This document shows positions 52,815-63,336 of a stretch of DNA of 64,000 bases, piece after piece. Made by a program: the position numbers and the translations under genes. The notes beneath the pieces were generated by a model. That model ran no database searches, was not told the DNA's origin, and saw nothing but the letters and a program-made list of their open reading frames with translations. Numbering within the stretch: the stretch's first letter is position 1; every line of letters starts with the position of its first letter. The stretch is from Rhynchopus euleeides (taxonomy: Eukaryota > Euglenozoa > Diplonemea > Diplonemida > Diplonemidae), in contig OY723241.1 in NCBI GenBank assembly GCA_963210315.1, forward strand, positions 806,001 through 870,000. Direction: 5' to 3'.

Positions 52815-55299
52815 CACGGTGGACTCCCACCCCCTGGAGCGGGGGTCTGGGGCGGGGGTCTTAGCGGGGGTCTGGACCCCCGCTATCGGGGGTCTAGACC
52901 CCGCTGGCCATACTTTTTGGCTGGAGAAAATAGGCGGGATTTTAGTCCTTTCCGCATATTTCACCCCCTCGAGGAAAAAAGAGTGAACGGGCAGCATGCC
53001 GTTCCTCGATTTTCCCTCGTGAGAGGTGACCCCCCCTGCCACACAAGGGGAAAAATGAAGAAACGGGCAGCATGCCGTTCTACATTTTCCCTTGCAAGGC
53101 AGGGAGGGCGCCCCCCATGCCAGACAGCAGCCACCCCTGGAGGGGCAACAACTGACGGGCATGGGGAACGAGGTGGGTCTGGACCCGACACCGCCACCAC
53201 ACGCGCAGTGCACCTTTCGGATACACTGTCGTGAGTGGGATGTGGGCAGTTCCCCTATCCTGTGAGCTCCTTTCGGACGAAGAGGTGCAGCGGTTATCTG
53301 CAACCTTCGTCCTGGACTTGCCTCGGGGGGAACGCCACGGTTTACCGCGGGTCCCGACGAGGGCACTCAGGCAGGATCTTCACGCCACCCCGCACCGAGG
53401 TCCCTTCTCACGCGGCGTGTCTCCCAGGTTCATGGCGGCGTCATCAGGTCAGGCTTTGTAGTCTCTACACCATCAGTAGTAAGGGAAATCCTAAAACCAT
53501 ACATGAAATCCACCTTTTGGGCCGCTGGTGTACGAGGCTTGTTCCTCCAATTGAATCATGTTTGCTGTGTCAGGCAATATCAATACAGCCGCTGAAAGAA
53601 GTCGAGGTGTTGTGGATCTGCTGCTCACAGGAAGGATTCAGGGTGGATCACAAGACTGACCACCCTCTTTCCTTTGTCAAGTACCCTGTAAAACATCAGA
53701 ACACCAAGTATCTTTCAACACTACATGTTCAAGAGTGGAATCAGTGGAATCGGAAGGGGTCACCTACCACACGGACACAGTTCCCGCGACTAATAAATGC
53801 CGAGAGTTCCGGTGTCCGACCACCTGGTATTACTTGGCTCCATCCACCCAGTCATTACGAGGGGGCGTCCCTTGAAGCCAGTTCCGCAGAACTCAGACCC
53901 CCTTAAAACCAATGTCCTGTGTAGACAACTACTTAGCCTGCCTGATGACGACACCAATTCGCTGGGAGAGAGGCCGCGGTCCAGGACCCCAATGGGGATG
54001 ACGTGGCATTGTTTGACCGAATCGGTTGTGTAAGTGTGTAGCCCCCTCCGCCCTCTGCCCCTCCCCCCAGGGTGGTGTGTGGAGGCGAGAAGCGCAAACA
54101 GCGGCAATGCAGGCATAGCAAAAAGTGGATCCCTGCAGGTTGACCCTCGGGGTACATCCCTATCATCGGGTCACCTGAAATTGAAAATGGGCACATGACC
54201 TTGCACAGGGGTGGGGCAGAAGGCAGGGGGTGGGGTTGCGGTTGGGGTATAGCGTTTGAATAAAGGGCCCCCCGAACAATTCCACCCCCAAATAATCCCG
54301 TCATTCCCAAACAACCCCTTTTTATTTGAGCCATTTTGCGGACCGCCGACCCCCCGAATAATTCCAAACCCTTGGTGTGGTCACATGGGGGTGGGATTGT
54401 CCGGGTATTCGGGTGTTCCAGGGGGATTTCCTCGAATTTTTCGGGGTTCACGGACTCCATCCCCAGGCCCGTGGTGGCAGGCAGGTTGCGAGCAAGGCCG
54501 GGTATCACTCACTGCAACCCTGAGGAAGAAGGTCTCTTAGGGGCCCCAGACCCCGTCGGGGGAACTGGGAGTGTCCAAAGGGTGGCAGCAGCTCGGCAAA
54601 CCATATTGAGGAACGCCAGGCCGCATGCAGATGCAACTGCATCTGGCCGATAATATACAATATGATCTTTCGGGGGATGAAACCTCGCGATTTTCTCACG
54701 ACTGCCTTCGAAAATGAACAGTTCCAGACCACCAGAACCTGATTTTGGACACAGAAAAGTTTGGGTCATTATTTTGGGCGAAATTTCGCCAAGGCCAAAA
54801 AACGGCCATTTTCCGGAAATTCCGGGACCCGTTTCAACGCGTTTTAGGGCCCAAAATAGGCTCAAAACTCAAAAATTCCTTCGAAATCGGGCTCAAACGT
54901 CCAAAATAGACCCCCCCCCGGAAAACCAGACAAATGAATCGCCCAACTGAATCGTGCTAGCTAAACTCCGGAAAGAAGTGTCTTTTTTCGTTGAACGCAG
55001 CCAAATATAAGGCCTAACCTGTTTTGGCGCACGGGTGTGATGACAAAAGGGAAAAGTGCTAGCACGAACATGATGTTGGTCTTCTGGTTATGTCTGGTTT
55101 CTTAGAACACTTAACGTGTATGCAAAAAAAAATCGAAAAGGGTCCCCCCAGCGGGGGGGGTCTGGACCCCCGCTATCGGGGGTCAGACCCCCGCCCGCGG
55201 GGGTCCAGACCCCCGCGAGCGGGGGTACGATCGGGGGTATGACCCCCGCTATTCCGATATCCCAAAAAGGTGCACCCTGACGTGTGGGAGTCCACCGTG
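52815..55299. mobile_element. TA-bounded element with CACGGTGGACTCCCAC ends (2485 bp)
   Basis: Perfect 16-bp TIRs (CACGGTGGACTCCCAC and GTGGGAGTCCACCGTG) flanked by TA at 52813-52814 and 55300-55301; with the flanks the match extends to 19 bp. Next to each end is a cluster of GGGGGTCTGGACCCCCGCTA-type palindromes (about 52845-52905 and 55140-55255). The interior contains a family C repeat (54945-55110) and several ORFs up to 223 codons (53235-53906, plus) with no recognised transposase domain. The symmetric ends argue for one unit, but a pair of solo ends around unrelated DNA cannot be excluded. Confidence 0.65.
54945..55110 (+). repeat. Dispersed repeat family C, copy 2
   Basis: Relative of 25590-25700: CCAACTGAATCGTGCTAGCT, CCGGAAAGAAGTGTCTTTTT, TCGTTGAACGCAGCC, ATGATGTTGGTCTTCTGG. 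The TTTTTCGTTGAACGCA block is shared with family A. Confidence 0.5.
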
Positions 55300-55566
55300 T
55301 ACCATTTTCAGGGGGGGGGGGGTGGAACATCTCTGCCTTTCGGCAACAGATGCCCACTTCTGGCCCCCGAACGACTTTCAGGGGTCCAGACCCCTCAGGG
55401 GACTGCCGGATCCGGGCCGGGGTATGCTTTTGTGTGATTTCGTGAGGGGGGGGGGGGGGGGTGGGGGGGGAGGAAGGTCGGGCGACACTTCAGCGCAGGG
55501 CGTCAAATACAACAGGGGCTAGCGAGACACCTCGATACGGTCGCACCAGACTCCATTCCCCCTCCC

Positions 55567-55613
55567 CCTCCACTCACACAGCACAGCACAGAGCGGTGCT
55601 GTGTGAGTGGAGG
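55567..55613. repeat. Perfect 18-bp inverted repeat (hairpin, 11-nt loop)
   Basis: Arms CCTCCACTCACACAGCAC (55567-55584) and its exact complement (55596-55613) surround AGCACAGAGCG. Confidence 0.9.
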
Positions 55614-55905
55614 TCGGGGTGACACAGTGGAGACAGGAGTTTGCCAAGCCCAACACACCTCACCTAACCAAGACGTGTTCTCACCCTCACCCTCTCCCTA
55701 TCCCACCCTCCGCCTCTCAAGTGGGGCCGTGCCGCTGGTGCACTGCTCCTCTGGGGCTCCAGCCAACACAAGTAACGGGAAAGAAAGCCCCCCCTCTCCA
55801 GCAGCCAACGAGTTGAAGCGCCTTCGGGGTGGGGGTCACAAGGTGGCCTATATCTGGGAGAGTAAGCATCGCAGGTGGGGTTGGACAAATATAAGAGGAA
55901 AGCTG

Positions 55906-56065
55906 CACGGTGGACTCCAGCCAAACCCTAGCGGGGGTCTTAATTAATAGACTCCTGCTAGCAGCAGTATACTCCCGCTCGGAGGAGTCTAGACTCCCCC
56001 GAGTTGAGACTGCCGACAAGGGTTACCCTATCCTCGCTATCCTTCCCTCGTTGGAGTCCACCGTG
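55906..56065. mobile_element. Small element with CACGGTGGACTCCA ends (160 bp)
   Basis: Ends CACGGTGGACTCCA and TGGAGTCCACCGTG are related to those of the 2.5-kb element at 52815-55299. The centre holds palindromes of GAGGAGTCTAGACTCC type. No TA flank, so either it has decayed or it excised and moved. Confidence 0.7.
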
Positions 56066-56509
56066 AGGGCATCGCAGGGTGGGTAGGTGGGTGAGGTTTT
56101 TCATCGATGCCCGGCAGGTTTCGGCGGAGGTCGCGTGCATTTTCTCGAACAAAAACAAACAAGATTGGATGGAAGATGGAAGATGCACGAAACCACACCA
56201 CTTCGGCATGAGCAGCGATGACCCTACCCAGTGTGACCAGGAGGTTGCCTCTGTGCGGACAAACTGCCCTCTCCTACCCTCTGTGCGCATTTTTTTGCCA
56301 CTTTCTCGCAGACCTACCCCCCAGCAAGGTTGAAAGGGAGAGGGCACTTTCTTGATGTTGCATTTCATCGCAGACTTCATGCCTCATGCCTCATCCCACA
56401 ACACAACCCCCTCCTCTGGCAGGCCTCTCCCACAGGCATCGCCATCACAGTCGGGGGGGAGGGAACCGGCAGGGCAGCGAAGGCCACCCTCTCCGCTCCC
56501 CCTCCCGTG

Positions 56510-57931
56510 TCACCGCCCCAACAGGCGCTGCTCACCGGGGGCCAGCTGATACCGAACGACGCGCCTCACATCCGCCGTGTCCGTCTCCAACCCACGCACC
56601 ACCGCCTCCCCTGTCGGGTCGTCCACCACGAGCACCCACGGCGCGTGGCCCGACTCCCTGAGCACATCGAGGTCTGCGACGAACCGCTCCACAGCCTTTT
56701 TGGATCCGCCACCCATCACCATCTGCATGTTCCGGCGGACCTCCTCTGCGTGACGCAGCAGGAACGTGCCGAGATCCATGCGCTGCCCGGCTGTGACGTA
56801 GCTGCTCAGCTCCACACCCACGCATGGGATGCTGATCGACGCCTCGCGGGAATGGTAAACCCAGCGGCGCAGGTCCACCGACGGGTCAATAACCTGCTCG
56901 ATGCGGCACCCCAGGTCCTGGCCTGCCCCCGCCGCATCCTCTGCAGCGGGGCAGGGCCGAGGCGCAGCCGCCACGCGGGCCAACGAGGTGGGCGACATCA
57001 GAGGGGGCGACGCCCCTGCGATCCCCCGCACCTCCTCCAGCCAGCCGAGCCTGTCTGCGAGGTGGAGGAGGCTGTCGTCGATGTCCCCCTGCACCAGCAG
57101 GTCCCGCCCCCTGCCGTAGCGCAGCCCCACACCCTCCCCGACGCGGAATTTGTCGAACACGACCCTCGGGCACCCCTCGGGGACCTCCTGTGGAAAGAGG
57201 CTGGGCGGCGCGACGGTCAGGCTGCTCCCCACAATGAACAGCGCGTCCGCCTCTGCCAGGACGGCGTGTGCCGCCTGGAGGTCCTCCGGGCGGCTGGACT
57301 CGCCGTACATCACGATGCTGGGCCTCATGTGCCCTACAGTGCATGCCCCACAGGTGGCAGGTGTGGTGGTGTCAGAGGCATCTCCATCCCGCCCCGTGAG
57401 ATCGCGGACGTTGTGGCGGAGGTGGTGCATCCACTCCGCAAAGCTGCCAGGCGCCCCACAGGCATGGCACCGCACCTCACGCAGGTTTCCGTGGATCTGG
57501 ATGACGGAGTCCGTAGGGAGCCCCGCGGTGTACTCCAGCCCGTCGATGTTCTGCGTGATGACCTTCGCGAGCAGGCCACGCTTGTGCAGCCCCGCCAGGA
57601 TGTGGTGGGCCGCGGTGGGCTTCCACACCTTGTCCTCCAGAGAGAGCATGAGGTGGCGCTTCGTCTCCAGGTAGGGGCATGGCGTGATATCGAAGATCTC
57701 CTTGCTGGCGACAAGGGATGTCTCCTGGCGGATCGCCTCCTGGATTTCCTCAGTTGCGGTCAGCGTGGCGGGGTCGAGGGTCTGGTAGAGGCCACCCTTC
57801 GACCTGTAGTCGTTGATCCCGCTGTTCACACTGAGGCCAGCCCCGGCGAGGGCCACGATGCGGCGGATGGTCCCGTCTTGGATGCCTGCGACAACATCGT
57901 CAAGCGAAGACACAAAGGGGGGCAGGCGCAT
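56510..57931 (-). CDS. Sirtuin fused to a ZPR1-type C-terminal domain (473 aa)
   Basis: The ATG at 57931 (MRLPPFVSSLDDVVAGIQDG) is used; the frame is open to 58048 only through a TTG. Residues 20-300 are a class I-like NAD-dependent deacylase: GAGLSVNSGINDYRS, TQNIDGLE, catalytic H147 in QIHGN, zinc pairs C155/C158 and C194/C197, and GSSLTVAP. The usual Asn of the late adenosine-contact strand is replaced (VVFDKF). Residues about 345-473 match the A/B module that follows the zinc finger in ZPR1: DLRRWVYHSREASISIP (compare DxxRxVxKSxTxxxxIPE), TFLLRHAEEVRR, and WVLVVDDPTGEAVV (the conserved DDPxGNS). The ZPR1 zinc finger itself is absent. Likely a nuclear or cytosolic deacylase whose tail mediates protein binding. 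A splice acceptor CTTGGCAG lies about 22 nt upstream. Confidence 0.9.
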   Translation of the reverse strand: MRLPPFVSSLDDVVAGIQDGTIRRIVALAGAGLSVNSGINDYRSKGGLYQTLDPATLTATEEIQEAIRQETSLVASKEIFDITPCPYLETKRHLMLSLEDKVWKPTAAHHILAGLHKRGLLAKVITQNIDGLEYTAGLPTDSVIQIHGNLREVRCHACGAPGSFAEWMHHLRHNVRDLTGRDGDASDTTTPATCGACTVGHMRPSIVMYGESSRPEDLQAAHAVLAEADALFIVGSSLTVAPPSLFPQEVPEGCPRVVFDKFRVGEGVGLRYGRGRDLLVQGDIDDSLLHLADRLGWLEEVRGIAGASPPLMSPTSLARVAAAPRPCPAAEDAAGAGQDLGCRIEQVIDPSVDLRRWVYHSREASISIPCVGVELSSYVTAGQRMDLGTFLLRHAEEVRRNMQMVMGGGSKKAVERFVADLDVLRESGHAPWVLVVDDPTGEAVVRGLETDTADVRRVVRYQLAPGEQRLLGR

Positions 57932-60079
57932 CTCGGTCGGGTGGAACAAAATCTGCCAAGTGGTGGGATGTTTTTGGTGGTGTGAAGTGGATTCAACTGG
58001 CTGTGCGATGGTCCGTTGACTGTGTGTGGGGGGAGGTGCGAACAACAAGTCTTCTTTGCGAGAGACGAGAGAACAGGGGCCTGGTTAGCGCAAAAAAAAG
58101 GGTGTCTGGGGGCAGTGGTCGCGCTAACTTCACTCCCTACTCCCGGCATTTTCGGCGATTTTTTGAGGTACGTTTTTTATTTGCAAACAGGGATTTGTCC
58201 ACAACTCGAAAAGTTTTGGTACCCCAATTCAGTATGAAAAATTTGCACCAAAAAAATGAAAGTGACCCCATGGCGTTTCGCACGGATCTCAAATATTCAA
58301 AAGAAGGCAGAGACGGGGAGAGAAAAAAATGGGCCCCGCGGGGCGGGGGTGGGTGGGTGGGTGGCCTTGACGGCTGCTGCTCTTCACGCCCTGAGGTTCG
58401 CCGTTCCCCAAACTTCCACAAGCATCGCTTTGCATGAAACTCTCAGCACCCCTTTTGCCTTCCCTACCGAGTGACTGCTTCCCGCGCAGCACTGGGCTCC
58501 GACCTGATGTCGGAGTGATCCACACCGAATTCAGCTCGGAACAGATGTTCACTACCGTGGCCTCCGGCGGCTGGGGGGCTCCGCCCCCCAGACCCCCCTG
58601 TATGGCGAGTCACCATATCCCAGACCCCCCTGTACCACTAGGCTGCAGCGTGTGCCTGTCTTGTAGCCAAGTCCTTTGGGTTCACATCAGCGAATGGGAC
58701 CCAGACCACTCTCAGTAGCCTCAGGAGGACGCATCCAACTCACACAGAATCTGTACGCCCGCAACTCCCACGCGCTCCTACTACGGCGCAAGGAACAGAT
58801 ACTCACTACCGTGGCCTCCGGCGGGTTTCGGGGGCTCCGCCCCCCAGACCCCCCCTGTATAGCGTGTGCAGCACTACAGCGTGTGCACGAGGTTTCACAT
58901 ACAACATGCTTCGTGGGGGTCCCCACGTCCAGTGCTGGCATCAGTGTCTTGAACGGGCTACACCCTCGCCGTATCAGGGGTGACTCAAGCTGGCACATGT
59001 TTGCCTACTTGGTGGCGTTGTTGGCAGTTGAGCTGAGTGGGGAACTCCCGTCCCTGCTTTCCGAGCAGGTGCCTGACCCGTAGCCCGGGTTGTTACTGAT
59101 CACCTGCTGTAGAGACAACCAGGACGGAAAATTTGAGTGTCTTCAAACAAGCCCATTTTTTCAAAATGACCCCACTACGATCCGGGCGAGGCTCGGAAAT
59201 GCAACGAAACGCGGTTTCCCCGCCCAAAAACGAGCCCCTTTTTCAGGTACGTTTTTTCGCTCCCGATTTCCAAATTTTGGGAGATTTTTCCAATATTTAG
59301 CGCGACCACTGTCTGGGGGTGGTTGGGGGAGGGGGGGGAGTTTCATTTGGCGCAGGTTTTGAAACAGGCTTGCTCGGAAACACTTCGTCTGATTTATGGT
59401 TTTCCCCCCCCCTGGGCTGGGCAGGAGAGCTCCCACTTCCGCTCCTCCTCCTCCTCCTCCTCCGCCGCGGGGAGACACTCACAGGATTATAGACAGGTGG
59501 TGCACTTTACTGACATCGATGGCCGAGGGTTCTTTCTTACCCTCCCAGCCGACCCTCCCCCTCCCCCTGTCATATCATCTGCAGATGGACACGAATCTGC
59601 AGGCCTTTTCAAGTTTCTGACACATTTTTTTGTTTTTTGGCCTCGATTGGTGCCGGGTTTACGACACATCAACCTTCATCAGGCAAAAAATAAATCACGT
59701 GCGGTTTGCCCGCCCCGGGTTTGGCGCACAAATACCACCTTCCCATTTCTTTTGGATGGTGATTACATTGAAGCAGGTGGTTTCTCGAGGCACCTTCTGA
59801 ACCACAAGCCAGTGAATAAACAAACATAACGCGTCCTCTCGAGGAGATCGTCGTCCCTCCCTAATCCACCACACAACCCCCACCCCTACCCCCCCGACTC
59901 AGGGGGGCGTGGGCGGGAACAGGAGCAGGGACAACGATCTCACCGAGGAGTCCCGCTGACACCCAAGGACACACACAACTGGCACAACAGCGGAGGGGGG
60001 CATGTGGAAAGATGGCACGGGCATGGGGGCATCGCGTGCGCGCGTGGATAATATCGCAGGAAAGGGACAAAAAAATGTC
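57932..60079. other. Intergenic, GC-module repeat, no gene recognised
   Basis: Contains two GC-rich modules at 58540-58858, G-rich tracts near 58330-58360 and 59320-59340, and a CTC microsatellite at about 59440-59463. Short ORFs lack domains. Confidence 0.5.
58540..58858 (+). repeat. Two GC-rich modules, fragment related to the Mutator-like element interior
   Basis: Modules at about 58541-58602 and 58794-58857 flank a segment with AGTAGCCTCAGGAGGACGCA and CAACTCACACAGAATCTGTA. The same segment sits between modules in 3053-3750 and 8310-9094. No TIRs or flanking duplication are visible, so it is probably a fragment. Confidence 0.75.
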
Positions 60080-60085
60080 CCTTGT

Positions 60086-61765
60086 CATAGTGTCATAACG
60101 GCCGTCATGGAGGGAGTGGATTTTCTGAGAATTCACTACCTCAGTTCCCGCTACCGAAATATAAAAACGGCCGTTTTCATGTTTTGTTGGCGAAAAAACG
60201 GCCGTCTTTTTCCCCCTCCTATTTTCCTTTGGAGATTCGCCTCCTGCTTACCGTACCGAGCTGAGGAAACACACTTGACAACTCCCTGTTGCCTGCACAT
60301 GACATTGGGCACTGCGATTCTCTGTCGACTGTACAAAGAAAAATGGCTTCCGCCCTGCCTGTCGCTCGACAAGCAGCAGACACCCGAGAGCAGAGAGGAG
60401 TGTAGCAGCCCGGTTCGCCCCCGGGTTGTCCCAGAAATCCAGCACACCCTCGGAACGTGGTGGCCTAGTCGTAGATCACCCAGGCCCTGCTCGTGACCTC
60501 CCCGAAACAGAGGGGAGGTGGCACCGGAGTTCTGGCACCCCTACGACTCATGCGGCCGTACGCGCTCGGGCACAGACGGCGGACCGCAAACCAGAAGGAC
60601 TTCCCTGATTCCGTGCCGTCCCACCTTCTGCGCATGCGGTCGCCAGCCCAGGCCAGCTCCCCTGCCAGGGGCACTGGGGGGTCGTACTTCCCCACCTCAG
60701 ACACTTTCTCGATGACATTCTCAATGTCGGTGTACACTGCGCCGACAGGGGCACGCCGTTGGCACACCCAGCTGCGCATCGCAGTACTTCTGGAGCAGCG
60801 ATGCGAGGGGTGCCGTCAGGCGGACGGCGGCCTGCAGGTGGGACTCGAGCCCAGCGATTTCGTGGGCATCTCTGCCAACCGCAGAAGCGACGCACACGTA
60901 GCAGGGCCGCTGTCCTGCAGCGGGCCCGGAAGATTGTATAAATGCCCGGGGACGTGGTGCAAGGTGCAGATCCACTCAAGCGGTGCAGGTAGTGTGTGTC
61001 GGAGAGAAGCGGGATCGCACGGCCGGTGGTGCCGTCTTGCTCGCCTGCTTCTCCCTCTCAGCTGCGTCAGAGATGTGGCACAGCACATCCTTCAGCGCCA
61101 GTGCGGTCGTGAACCCATCCAGCTGGTGCTGCATATTGCCCGGGATGATCGCCCGTGCCTTCGGGAATAAATCAGCGAAGGCGGTGTCCTTCTCATCCGG
61201 GGTGCTGTCGCCGAGATCAAGGGAAAGCTCTGTCGGAAGAGCCCTGATGCCAGTGAGCGACACCCACCTCTGCCTGCACGGTCATCCACGACACACGTGC
61301 CTAGATTGGCCGCAACCATGTTCAGCCCCTCCTCGGGACACACTTCTTGACAGCATCATGCACCATGCCAGCCGGTGATCCGGTGAACAACGCACCCCGG
61401 GCGATCCGAAGTTGCAAGCCTGCCACTGAGGGTATCGCACTCCGACAGCGCCAGCTGTTTCCCTGGCTCTGCACTTTCAATGCTGCGTTCTTCTTCTTCT
61501 TGATATGGCGCGGTCCGTCAAAGTGGTCCACGAAGTCTGAACTCTTCGCATCATACTTGAAGGCGCGCTCACAATGCTTGCTGCAGGGTATCCCTTGCAG
61601 TGGGGAGGCACTCCTGGTGGTGGGATCTCGCCTGCTGACCCACGCCCCATACAAAATTCCCAGGTAAAAAAAACGGCCGCTTTTTAAAATGCTGAAAATC
61701 AGCGGCCGTTTTTGCAAGTCCACAAAATACAAGGGATTTTTTAAAACGGCCGCTATGCAACCATG
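60086..61765. mobile_element. DNA transposon with 20-bp TIRs and 6-bp duplication, copy 2 (1680 bp)
   Basis: Near-identical, same-strand copy of 33131-34812, flanked by the direct duplication CCTTGT at 60080-60085 and 61766-61771. It differs by rare substitutions and a 4-bp deletion near 61265 relative to copy 1 (CACCTGCCCACCTC versus CACCCACCTC). The minus strand again carries the broken coding fragment with CSKHC...DHFDGPRHIKKKK (61322-61732). Confidence 0.85.
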
Positions 61766-61771
61766 CCTTGT

Positions 61772-63336
61772 TTTTATTTTGCTCAGTGCAGCCGGTGCCC
61801 AAGAAGAAGGATCAATAGATTAACGTGCATGGTGGTGTGCTGAGAAACGGTGAACCCGAGCCTCGGGATTACAAGGTGAGTGTAGGAGTAAGGGGTGGTG
61901 CGGCTATGGAAGGGAAGGCATCTGCCCTCGTTCTTTCTTTCAAGTGTATTTGCAGGGCAACACGTGTGGCAAGTTGCAGAGTCACTTCAGTTATGCACCC
62001 CCCCTCTGTGCAGAGCACAGTGGAGCTAGTGGAACTGAGAAGACACTTTCCGCGTGAAGGCCGTGCGCGAGAGTCTGGGTTTCGTGTGCGCGCATGAGCG
62101 CAGTGTGTTGTGGCCCCTCCGGAAGGGGAGTTGCCGTGACAGGATGATTTTGTGTTGCTGAATCAAACACACCATACGCCCCCACTGACTCTTTCCCTGT
62201 CTGAACAAGTCGGCGTATTTTGAGCAAAGCTGTTCCACCCGACTGCATCTCAACAGAAGAGAAATCAACGAAAGTTGGCACTCTTCGAACGATGGACACC
62301 CCTCACAAGCCTGTCTGGGCGTGTGGGGTGCTCGCAGGGATCCGCGCGGTGAAAAGTTTCCCGAGTTGGGCTCCACCAAACTGCCAAAAAGAACAAAACA
62401 GGGCAGTTCCAGGTTGCGGATGTGAACTCAAAAGGCATGTTGACTTCGGGTGGATAAGTGAAGTGCTCCAGATGATCGATCATCGAACGACGTATTTTGA
62501 GCGAGTAAAGAAAACCCCCACCCCCATCCCCCCTAATGGCTCAAGCCCAACGACAACAATGAACGAAGACGACGCTGCGTGCATCACAACACACAGGAAA
62601 CGCATGCCCAACAACAATAAAGAGAGCCGTGAGACTGGTGGTCAGAGGGTGCGAATCCACATATTCTACCCCATCAGTGCGTCGGTGTGAAAAAAACCCC
62701 TCCCCCCCTCCCCCCAACATCATCAAGGGAACTGCATGCCCACCTTCGATGCGACGCTGCACGTGATGCCACTTATCTATCAAGGAAGAGAAAACGGGGC
62801 TGAAGCGGGGTATCGGGCAGGCGGTTATGTGGGGTAACGGAAACGGAGCGGAGGAGGCGGAGGGGGGTTGGAGTGAATTACTCCCTCGACACACACACAC
62901 ACCTCGAGCCAACGGATTCTGGCTAACTTGTGTGAAAAGGTTTTGGCAACAACAACCTAATGGACGAGGCACTCCATCCCAGGGTGGGGGGTACAGCACG
63001 CACATTGTCGCAGGGAAGGTCGTCTGAGAAACTCTCCTATTGTAGGCCAGGCATTGCCTGTATACCTCACAGACATACCCGCAGGGTGAGGCATGTGTGT
63101 GACTGCGGACGAGCATTGCCTCGTCCACGACACGCCAACCAGGAGGCATTGTGAGTGCTGTCACAGAGTGACCCAAAGTCGCTCTGGCGAGTTGTTTTTT
63201 TTCAAATTCCATTTTTTTTGTTCCGAAAAATCGAAGAAATACCACACAGCCACGCACACAACACACACATCCACCCACCCTACACAGACATGCCCAACTG
63301 AGAAAGACCCCCCAACCCACCCCACGCCGGGCCCGC
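61772..63336. other. Intergenic, no gene recognised
   Basis: Contains a family B repeat copy at 62090-62230. A 305-codon minus-strand open frame at 62541-63458 has no recognisable domain and overlaps the 3' end of the RND-like gene, so it is treated as chance. Confidence 0.5.
62090..62230 (+). repeat. Low-copy dispersed repeat, family B copy 3
   Basis: Shares TTTTGTGTTGCTGAATCAAA, CACACCATACGC and CCCACTGACTCTTTCCCTGT with copies 1 and 2. Borders are unclear. Confidence 0.35.

Larger units (their letters stand above)
55302..56509. other. Intergenic with hairpins, no gene recognised
   Basis: Holds a long poly-G tract (about 55445-55469), a perfect hairpin at 55567-55613 and a small element at 55906-56065. 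No gene supported. Confidence 0.5.

Noticed and set aside
53235-53906. 223-codon plus-strand ORF inside the 2.5-kb element as a transposase
   Set aside because: No DDE/D, zinc-finger or other recognisable transposase motif, and on the strand opposite to all genes. Kept only as an unknown interior ORF.
56330-57985. 551-codon plus-strand open frame opposite the sirtuin
   Set aside because: Same antisense artefact; the sirtuin motifs on the minus strand are unmistakable.
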